Of a DNA stretch of 64,000 nt, positions 56,821-64,000 are shown one piece after another; position 1 is the stretch's first letter; every line of letters starts with the position of its first letter. The stretch is taken from contig OY759217.1 of assembly GCA_963662175.1 (NCBI GenBank), forward strand, positions 9,550,562 through 9,614,561, given 5' to 3'. The notes under the pieces are model-generated. The model had not been told where the DNA came from, did not search any database, and saw only the letters and a list, made by a program, of their open reading frames with translations. The position numbers and the translations under genes are program-made. Origin of the DNA: Aradus depressus. Taxonomy: Eukaryota > Arthropoda > Insecta > Hemiptera > Aradidae.

Positions 56821-56821
56821 T

Positions 56822-57065
56822 TCAAAATTTCGTAGGTGAATTCAAAATGCCATATGGATGACACCTATGAATTTTCTGTGAAATCAGCTGAAGGAAAGAG
56901 GGGATCAGGGAAGGGGGCTCAACTCAGAAACCCAAATAACTGCTTATGTAATCTAAATCAACTATTAGCCAAAAAGTCAATTGGTTGTAAGGGGAGAGCG
57001 AAAACTTTGATTAATTCGAGGTGAGGAAGTACATTGCCGGTGATACACCGAAGAGTTTTTTTCTT
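56822..57065 (+). repeat. F1 fragment (3' half)
   Basis: GTGAATTCAAAATGCCATAT, AATCAGCTGAAGGAAAGAGG, TTCGAGGTGAGGAAGTACAT and TGCCGGTGATACACCGAAG. Confidence 0.7.
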
Positions 57066-57510
57066 ATTTGAAAGGTGTAAAAAAGAAGGTTTAGATAGGG
57101 TCGGATCCTGACAGACTGATTTAGCTGGAGGGTTCCGTGCAGGCAGCCACCCAAGAAACAGGTTCATCAGTTAAGATTAGCCAGGTCTCTAGCTAGCTGA
57201 CCATGCAAACCTAGGTTCATGCAGAATCTGATTTTCTTAGAAAGAGCATCAGTTAAAAAGATATACCTTCTTAGAGCCGGATTTAGAACAAACCATCTTG
57301 AGAGTCAATCAGAAGATACGATCCGGGGGAAACGTCGAAAGGGGGAGGCGAGCCACTTAGGCGAAATACGACCCTGACAAATGACATTTGGACAAAATAG
57401 GACATGGAGAAACGACATTGGGACAAGGCGGGAAACAGACGAATACGAGTATAATTTAGACAAGATAAATGTTCAAGAGAAAATACACATAATATTCATT
57501 GTTAGTTATT
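57066..57510. other. Unassigned
   Basis: GC-balanced sequence without recognised coding or repeat structure. Confidence 0.35.
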
Positions 57511-57514
57511 GTCA

Positions 57515-57615
57515 CTCATTCCCAGGATTCACTATGAAATCATATCGCCTACTACCAGAGCATTCTTTCGTCGCTCAGCTGGACATAAGGCTGACTTCAC
57601 TGAGGGAGTTTCGCA
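57515..57615 (-). mobile_element. SINE-B tail fragment, minus strand
   Basis: TCATATCGCCTACTACCAGA, GCATTCTTTCGTCGCTCAGC and TGGACATAAGGCTGAC match reversed family motifs. Confidence 0.65.
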
Positions 57616-57680
57616 CGATTCAGTGAGTGCTTCCTTACACTAAAGATATGTGATGTTTAAAACTGTACTCAATTTTTTTT

Positions 57681-58905
57681 CTATGTTTCGTCCTTTTTCC
57701 CCTTTTGCCTAAAACTTCTTTTTCTTGATTGTTTTGTGGCTCTTGATGAAGTCTGCTTGATGCTCTGATGTCGGGTCGCTATATCAGGTCCACTTTTTCT
57801 TGATTGTTTTGTGGCTCTTGATGAAGTCTGCTTGATGCTCTGATGTCGGGTCGCTATATCAGGTCCACTTTTTCTTGATTGTTTTGTGGCTCTTGATGAA
57901 GTCTGCTTGATCCTCTGATGTCGGGTCGCTATATCAGGTCCACTTTTTCTTGATTGTTTTGTGGCTCTTGATGAAGTCTGCTTGATGCTCTGATGTCGGG
58001 TCGCTATATCAGGTCCACTTTTTCTTGATTGTTTTGTGGCTCTTGATGAAGTCTGCTTGATGCTCTGATGTCGGGTCGCTATATCAGGTCCACTTTTTCT
58101 TGATTGTTTTGTGGCTCTTGATGAAGTCTGCTTGATGCTCTGATGTCGGGTCGCTATATCAGGTCCACTTTTTCTTGATTGTTTTGTGGCTCTTGATGAA
58201 GTCTGCTTGATGCTCTGATGTCGGGTCGCTATATCAGGTCCACTTTTTCTTGATTGTTTTGTGGCTCTTGATGAAGTCTGCTTGTTCCTCTGATGTCGGG
58301 TCGCTATATCAGGTCCATTACTTGCTATGTCTTGTATCCTCTTTTCCACCTGCGTGTTATTCCTACGTCCTGGTTCTGATGGAAAGTCCTGTCGTTTTGC
58401 TCTCTTGATGCCGGCACTACTTCTTGTCTTCTATATTTTGAAAACTACTTATTAATTACCTAGGCTACTACTTCTTCATTTTGAAGAGATTCCCACTGCC
58501 ACTAATCACACCTTGCTCTTCAAGTTGTTCTGTTCGCCCCCTCTTGTTCTCTGTTACTTTGCCTCGGTAGCACATTAAGTTGGTTGTGAGCAGCCCTGAG
58601 GCTCTGTAGTGAAGCCCTCTCACTTGTGTTTTGTGTTCCTCAATGCTCTCATTCCTTCTACTAGCTGACTCCACAAACTCAATTTCCTCAAATGAACCAT
58701 TCGTCATTGGACCTTCTTGATTAGATTCCACTGATTGACTTCCTCATCGATTTGCTTCCCTCTCTCAAAGCACCTTTACGTCCCTTTTTCCGATATCCTT
58801 TTTCGTGTATAACACCATTCAGTGCCTTTAACTGTTCAATTTGTCCTAATGAGATATTTCTGTAAGAAGTAGCAAGATCGGGATTCCAAGAATCCGTTCA
58901 TGAAC
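57681..58905 (-). pseudogene. Broken coding region with 25-residue tandem repeats, function unknown
   Basis: Three open segments lie head to tail on the minus strand in different frames. Segment 1 (58905-58735) includes NPDLATSYRNISLGQIEQLK and a basic end (RKKGRKGALREGSKSM). Segment 2 (58731-58468) includes NGSFEEIEFVESASRRNESI and GLLTTNLMCYRGKVTENKRG. Segment 3 (about 58430-57681) starts AGIKRAKRQDFPSEPGRRNN, then has eight 25-residue repeats (KSGPDIATRHQSIKQTSSRA + TKQSR) and ends FRQKGKKDET. A 41-base gap with GTAGTAG...TATAG between segments 2 and 3 could be a very short intron or decay. Codon use is balanced and unlike the AT-rich flanks. I do not recognise the family; a mobile-element protein or a decaying host gene are both possible. 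Confidence 0.4.
57728..58318. repeat. 75-bp tandem repeat, ~8 copies
   Basis: Units (TTCTTGATTGTTTTGTGGCT, CTTGATGAAGTCTGCTTGAT, GTCGGGTCGCTATATCAGGT) recur every 75 bases with almost no differences (TGATGC/TGATCC/TGTTCC), implying recent expansion. The 3-fold period keeps the minus frame open. Confidence 0.95.
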
Positions 58906-59300
58906 TGATACTATTGAAATTTGGATCTGGTGAAGGCACTAGTGAATTGGTTTGTTTTTTGGGGATAAATCATTCTCTTATGAACTGTTATCAGCAAAAA
59001 CTAAAATGAATAAATACATTTTTCGTTCCCAAATGTTATTTTACGTCTGGTAATTACTTTTTATATCGAAGTTTCCTGAATTTTCTTCTTAAGACCTACA
59101 ACTCCCAACTGCATTGATCACGTACATTCTCAAATTATGTCGTATTGTCATGCAAAGGGAGATGCCAGTCCAATTAATCTGGCAATCCGTAATTGCAGGA
59201 TGCGTTACCCATTAATATACAGGTGGCAAATTGACTTTTAAGACTGTGAGTTACTACTAAGTAATGTGTGACTGTCTGTCCGTGTGTGTGTGTATGTAAT
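58906..59300. other. Unassigned
   Basis: No supported feature. A (TG)-rich run at 59282-59296 precedes an F2 copy. Confidence 0.4.
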
Positions 59301-59319
59301 TGGAAAGATGTCAGCTCTC

Positions 59320-59665
59320 TACCTCAAAAACCATTTTAACTATCAACTTGAAATTTGGAATAAAGAAGTCATATGTGCCAACTTAGATTTCGGCTGAAAT
59401 CGGACGAAAATTGAGACCACATTAATTGGGGGCATAAGCACATTTTACAAAATACCACTTAAGTTTATAACCTAATCAAAAATCTTTTCGAGTAAAAGTT
59501 GTATAAAAACTAAAATAAATATTTTATATGAAATACAAGTTTTTGCAGGTCGTCCGGTTTTCGAGATACATACCAAAAACCGTTCTGAAATGTGGTTATT
59601 TTTCGATGTTTCCTTGATTTACCCGAAAATGGTTAGCCTTATCAAAAAATTGATACCTACCGTAA
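59320..59665 (+). repeat. Dispersed repeat F2, plus strand copy
   Basis: TTTCGGCTGAAATCGGACGA, ACATTTTACAAAATACCACT, GACCTAATCAAAAATATTTT-like and GGTCGTCCGGTTTTCGAGAT recur at 60600-60945 and reversed at 53930-54290. Confidence 0.75.
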
Positions 59666-59682
59666 ATGTTCCTTATAAAATA

Positions 59683-59686
<4 letters not shown>

Positions 59687-59725
<39 letters not shown>
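59687..59725. repeat. (TA)n microsatellite
   Basis: Pure TA dinucleotides after a single ATGTATA interruption. Confidence 0.95.
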
Positions 59726-60149
59726 TTTTTTTTGTGTATAATGAATAATGAGTTACATAATGTAGTGTGGATTATGTGGATTATTTTACTCACAAATAAT
59801 CTCATAAGTCACAAAAAGTTATGTCTGTGATAATATTTTGTGTATCTGCCTAACCTCTGGTGGGCGGTGGTTTGTTTACAGCCCCTCAACTGAAGAGATG
59901 TTTTTATCTCTGCAGACGTCTAGTTTTCCACCCTCAGAACCCGGACTTTTATCTCGTCGGGAGAATTTTTTTTTTTTTTTTCCCGCAACTGTCGGGAACA
60001 TTCAAAATCAAATTACGTAAAATGATCGTTGAGTGTCCAAAATGTCTATCAATGTCATGAAATAAAATTTGATGGAAGGGTGTTTTGATGACGTAGGGTC
60101 GGCAGGAAAACAGTTCCCCTCCTCCTCTGCTTTTATTTAAATTTTCATA
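59726..60149. other. Unassigned
   Basis: Contains a T-tract near 59970; two overlapping short plus frames without motifs. Confidence 0.35.
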
Positions 60150-60330
60150 TCTCCATTTGACTAATTTAAAGAAAAAAAAATAATAATTTTCGTCCTATAT
60201 AAAACCTTTATATGGAGCCTCCAGGGATTGAGAAGGAAAGTACGAACAGTAAATGTACTGAAAATGAAAGAATAGGGACTGAAATTATTAAAATTTAAAT
60301 CAAGCGTAGGACGCAATATCGCTTAAAGTG
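60150..60330 (+). repeat. Dispersed repeat F3, copy 2
   Basis: Second copy of the 54300-54500 sequence. Confidence 0.75.
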
Positions 60331-60349
60331 TCGTTTCTCAAATTCTATT

Positions 60350-60415
60350 TTTAAAATATGTGTGATATGGCCATTAAAGGACATTCTTATACCACTCGAA
60401 CAGATAACTCGTCCC
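60350..60415. mobile_element. Palindromic MITE family M, left end fragment
   Basis: GTGATATGGCCATTAAAGGA then CATTCTTATACCAC. Confidence 0.55.
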
Positions 60416-60539
60416 GTAATATTCGTGAAAAAGACACTTCTGGAAGAATTATAAAATATAATATATTTAAATTATAATTAAAAACTGTATTTATTGTATA
60501 CTTATTAATTTTCTAATAATTATTTATTTTTACTTTCTT

Positions 60540-60945
60540 AAACATATAGTATTGTCATTGTGCGAAAATCTGAGATCGAGTTTTTAACGGATTTTCACGT
60601 TTCAAGGTCCCTAGAATACGTTTTGATATCAGTTCGTGTATGATACTGGAAAGCATATACATGTGTATGAGCATATACATTTGTTAATTTATATCTGATT
60701 AGGTTTTGGCCGAAATCGGACCAAATTGAGTCTACTTTACTTCGGGGCCTAAGTACATTTTACAAGATACCGCTTGTATTATGACCTAATCAAAAATATT
60801 TTCAAGTACAAGTTGTAGAAACAATTAAAAGGTACATTTTCTGTGTAATACGATTTTTCGCTGTTCGTCCGGTTTTTGAGATACATGCCGAAAACCGTCC
60901 TAAAATATCGTTTAAACACATATTTTTAGACGTTTCCTAGATTTT
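60540..60945 (+). repeat. Dispersed repeat F2, cut by the LINE
   Basis: Colinear with 59320-59640 until GACGTTTCCTAGATTTTCTT, where the other copies continue TTACCCGAAAATGGTTAG. The break near 60945 marks the left edge of the next insertion. Confidence 0.7.
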
Positions 60946-63900
60946 CTTGCAATGCGATGCTTGCAGAATTGTAAACACTATTCTTGTATATAATTTAACT
61001 TTGCATACATTCCATTTTTTCATTTTACTTGCTTGTTCTCTTTTCCTATCAATTATTAATCAATTTGGTATTATCACTCATGGGACCTCCTTTTCGATAC
61101 ATAGGACCGAGCCGTCTTCTCTAACCCCTCACCTGCCCTATATATTACCTCCCTCCTCTCTTCACCATGTCCTATAATATATTAACCAGTTGTCATGTTA
61201 ACGCCCAGTCCCTCTTCCCTCATTTTGACGAGTTCTCAGACTTTTTCCAATCCCATACCTATCACCTGATTGGAATCTCCGAGACCTGGCTCACCCCTCT
61301 CATCCCTAACTCCGCTCTTCCTCTTCCTGGCTACACCTTGTTTCGTAATGACCGCTCCGGTCGGACTGGTGGGGGTGTGGGGGTCTATGTACATGACTCT
61401 CTCAACGCCCGTGTTCTCGATTGTTCATCTGACTCCCCCCTCCCACACGTCGAGTATATGTTACTGGAAGTAACAATTCGCCATGAAAAGTTGCTTTATG
61501 GTGTAGTCTACAGACCTCCCTCTATTCCCTTTGGCACCGACCTTGAATCCCTACTCCTAGCGTACCTCCCCATTTACTCCAATCTCATCCTTGCCGGTGA
61601 TTTCAACTCTAACCTCCTTTCTGACTCCTATGACAAAAAATACCTGCTCAACTTATTTTACTCCCTCAATCTCTATTTAGTACCCTACTCTCCCACCCAT
61701 CATACTCAGCATAGTCACACCTGGCTTGACATCCATGTCATTGACTCCTCTGTTAAATTACTTTCCTCCTCCCAATTTCCTGTTCCTTTTCTCTCCGGCC
61801 ATGATCTTATCTCTATTTCCTATGATCTCCAATCTCCTCCTTTTGTTAAAAAAACCATATCCTCGAGACATCTTTCCTCTATATCTCCTGAATCTCTACA
61901 GCAAGACCTTGATGCTATTGACTGGAGCCCAATATTCAATAGCCACTCCGTCGACGATATGGTTCAAGATCTGACGACAAATCTCATATTCGTGCTGGAT
62001 AAACACGCGCCATTGCAGGAATCTCGAATCCGGCGGCCCCCTGCACCATGGCTAACTCCTGAAATCAGAAGTTTTATGAAGAATAGAGACTCTGCAAGGC
62101 GCAAATTTGTCCGCAGTCACTCTTCCACGGATTATGAGATTTACAAAGGTCTACGTAACCGAACCCAGTCTTTACAGAGAAGAGCTAAGGTTGAATACTT
62201 CCACAGGGTCTTGTCTGAAGCTCCTAATCCTAAATCCAAATGGTCCCTTCTCCGCAACCTATCCTTAGTCAAATCAAAACAGTGCTCCTCCAATATTCCT
62301 TGCTCTCCTGATACTCTAAACCACTTTTTCACTTCATCACCTAATACAAATTCTCCCCCTACCCCCTTGCCTCCTAACCTAACTTTCAATCCAAATTCCT
62401 TCTTTTTTTCCTATATACATCCTGAAGATCTTCTCAATAGCATCCTTAAATCCCGTACAAACGCCTACGGTCCAGACAATGTCCCCGTAAAATTGATCAA
62501 ATGCGCCCTCCCCTCCATCCTTCCTGTCCTCCTTCACATCTACAACTTCTCCCTGCAGAACTCAGTTTTCCCGACTGCTTGGAAATCAGCTATTGTCCTC
62601 CCCCTAAATAAAATTCCTAATCCCTCTTCTCCAAAAGATCTCCGGCCAATATCTATCCTTTCCAACCTCTCCAAACCCTTAGAACGAATAGCCCAATCCC
62701 AACTATCCTCCTATCTTGAAACCAACCAAATCTTAAATCCCCTACAGTCCGGCTTCCGTCCTTGCTTAAGCACTCAATCCGCTCTCCTAAAAGTTACCAA
62801 TGACCTCCAACTAGCCATAGACAACAGACAGGTTACTCTGCTCGTACTTTTCGACTTCACTAAAGCCTTTGACACCGTTGACCACAGCATCCTCCTCTCC
62901 AAGCTCCACAATACCCACCTTTCCAGCAGTGCTGTTCGCTGGTTTCAGTCCTTCCTCTCCGGTCGTTCTCAGTCAGTTCTCGTCCCAAATCTCCCTCCCT
63001 CTTCCTTTCTGCCAGTTAATTCTGGGGTCCCTCAAGGCTCATCCCTTTCTCCTACCCTTTTCTCTATCTTCATAAATGACCTCCCCAATTCCATCAAACA
63101 CTCCAATTATCACCTTTATGCCGATGACTTCCAAATTTATCTCTCCTTCCACCCCTCCACCGCTCTTGCTGCTTACGACAAGATGATGGAGGACATCCTT
63201 GGTATCACAGACTGGGCTTCCAAGAATGGACTGACACTGAACGCTGAGAAGACTAAAGCCATTGTGATAGGTAACCATAAACTACTAAACTCCCTTACTG
63301 ACTTACCTCCATTAAGACTACATGACTCCGATATTGAATACTGCACCAGTGTAAAAAATCTTGGATTGATCCTTGATCAAACCCTCTCCTGGAAAGACCA
63401 TGTTTCTCACATCTCCAACCGCTCCTTCAAAACCCTCTACTTCCTCAAACGCCTTCGTCACTTTCTTCCCACGAAAACCCGTCAGCTGTTGGTATCCTCT
63501 CTTGTTTTCCCCTACTTTGATTATGCTTGCCTCGCATATGGAGGACTGTCTGGTGAGCTCGACATGAAACTAAAGCGAGTCATGAACTCCTTTCTAAGAT
63601 TCATCTTCGGGCTCCCCAGACACTCCTCTATTACTAGTTCCCATACCGACCTAAAATGGCTCTTCCCATCCTCTCGTCGACAATATTTCCTAGGCTCCTT
63701 CCTCTATCAAACCATATCTTCCCAAAAGCCCTCCTACATCTTCCAAATGCTCCAATTTAAATCCCATATCCACCAGAAAGTCACTAGATCCCGCCCCTCG
63801 GATCTTTACCTCCCTTCCCACAGGACAACAACCTACCACAACTCTTTCCTTATCCAAGCTAACTCCCTCTGGAACTCTCTCCCTCTCCAGATCCGCCATG

Positions 63901-64000
63901 CTCCTTCTCTTCTTTCATTTAAGTCCTTACTTTTCCATTATCTCCTAACTCAACAAACCTCTGATTCCTAAGGCGGGCTCCTATGAGATAGTTCTAGTCT
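60946..64000 (+). mobile_element. Non-LTR retrotransposon (CR1/Jockey-type LINE), 5' end to near 3' end
   Basis: The left boundary is inferred from the loss of F2 similarity. A ~220-base leader with no ORF1 precedes the large ORF, so the element is either a single-ORF type or 5'-truncated by loss of ORF1. The right end (3' UTR, tail, target duplication) lies outside the window: only 29 bases after the stop are visible. Confidence 0.8.
61167..63971 (+). CDS. LINE endonuclease-reverse transcriptase polyprotein (ORF2), 934 aa, intact
   Basis: It nicks genomic DNA and copies its own RNA at the nick (target-primed reverse transcription). Endonuclease (about 1-225), AP-endonuclease fold: N12, GISETWL with catalytic E39, GGGVGVYV (68-75), AGDFNSN (143-149), THTWLD-like TWLD (185-188) and SGHD (210-213). 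Reverse transcriptase (about 430-700): NAYGPDNVPVKLIK, LRPISILSNLSKPLERI, FDFTKAFDTVDHS with catalytic D563, NSGVPQGSSLSPTLFSIFIN, and the YADD box at 651-654. A thumb-like region (SWKDHVSHISNRSFKTLYFL) and the CR1/L2-type ending HAPSLLSFKSLLFHYLL follow. No RNase H. An in-frame TAA ~45 bases upstream and the ACCATGT context support this ATG. No stop or frameshift, all catalytic residues present. Codon use is C-rich, unlike the AT-rich flanks. It may supply activity for the SINEs, but 3' ends cannot be compared here. Confidence 0.95.
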   Translation: MSYNILTSCHVNAQSLFPHFDEFSDFFQSHTYHLIGISETWLTPLIPNSALPLPGYTLFRNDRSGRTGGGVGVYVHDSLNARVLDCSSDSPLPHVEYMLLEVTIRHEKLLYGVVYRPPSIPFGTDLESLLLAYLPIYSNLILAGDFNSNLLSDSYDKKYLLNLFYSLNLYLVPYSPTHHTQHSHTWLDIHVIDSSVKLLSSSQFPVPFLSGHDLISISYDLQSPPFVKKTISSRHLSSISPESLQQDLDAIDWSPIFNSHSVDDMVQDLTTNLIFVLDKHAPLQESRIRRPPAPWLTPEIRSFMKNRDSARRKFVRSHSSTDYEIYKGLRNRTQSLQRRAKVEYFHRVLSEAPNPKSKWSLLRNLSLVKSKQCSSNIPCSPDTLNHFFTSSPNTNSPPTPLPPNLTFNPNSFFFSYIHPEDLLNSILKSRTNAYGPDNVPVKLIKCALPSILPVLLHIYNFSLQNSVFPTAWKSAIVLPLNKIPNPSSPKDLRPISILSNLSKPLERIAQSQLSSYLETNQILNPLQSGFRPCLSTQSALLKVTNDLQLAIDNRQVTLLVLFDFTKAFDTVDHSILLSKLHNTHLSSSAVRWFQSFLSGRSQSVLVPNLPPSSFLPVNSGVPQGSSLSPTLFSIFINDLPNSIKHSNYHLYADDFQIYLSFHPSTALAAYDKMMEDILGITDWASKNGLTLNAEKTKAIVIGNHKLLNSLTDLPPLRLHDSDIEYCTSVKNLGLILDQTLSWKDHVSHISNRSFKTLYFLKRLRHFLPTKTRQLLVSSLVFPYFDYACLAYGGLSGELDMKLKRVMNSFLRFIFGLPRHSSITSSHTDLKWLFPSSRRQYFLGSFLYQTISSQKPSYIFQMLQFKSHIHQKVTRSRPSDLYLPSHRTTTYHNSFLIQANSLWNSLPLQIRHAPSLLSFKSLLFHYLLTQQTSDS

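Noticed and set aside
62141..63278. Several minus-strand frames of 60-82 codons within the LINE
   Set aside because: They are shadows of the C-rich ORF2 reading frame on the opposite strand.

Overview
This window looks like repeat-dominated, gene-poor DNA from an arthropod, most likely an insect. The clues are an AT-rich, non-coding background, tRNA-derived SINEs (one ending in the insect telomere-type repeat TTAGG), CR1/Jockey-type LINEs, Penelope-like inverted elements, and hAT- and pogo-type DNA transposons. No bacterial-style operons, rRNA or ordinary host gene could be supported. The only long intact coding sequence is a LINE endonuclease/reverse transcriptase at the right edge (61167-63971).

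Layout. 1-2870: three minisatellites (56 bp, 30 bp and 14 bp units); a SINE (SINE-A) sits in the 30-bp array with a perfect 11-bp target duplication. 2870-12700: SINE-B copies, a degenerate purine-rich element-like stretch with one coiled-coil ORF, a 60-bp minisatellite open in several frames on both strands, a 33-bp minisatellite, and a ~335-bp near-identical direct repeat at both ends (3901 and 12342). 13050-14115: a SINE-B copy, then a 114-bp tandem array whose unit is built from two SINE-B tails facing each other. 14372-22124: a 7.75-kb satellite of ~122-bp monomers with higher-order periods of 489 and 1849 bp.

22130-31740: fragments of a dispersed family (called F1 here) and a foldback-like transposon. 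The latter has ~1.1-1.4 kb inverted arms at 26220-27362 and 30322-31740 around a broken transposase-like gene. 31740-42230: a nonautonomous hAT element (951 bp), a Penelope-like inverted element, a TIR element with a zinc-finger-like ORF, a second hAT element (741 bp) carrying a nested 241-bp palindrome, and a pogo/Tigger-type MITE. Most have identifiable target duplications. 42230-60950: palindromic MITEs, a 5'-truncated Jockey-type LINE with a 13-bp target duplication, another Penelope-like element, more F1, SINE-A and SINE-B, and a broken coding region with a 75-bp (25-residue) tandem repeat. 60946-64000: the intact LINE ORF.

The genes do not form a pathway. The window is a layered record of insertions into insertions, and the order of events can be read from target duplications. 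The observations most worth following are the hammerhead-like CTGANGA...GAAA motifs shared by unrelated-sequence inverted elements, the SINE tail-to-tail junction turned into a tandem array, and the multi-scale satellite.
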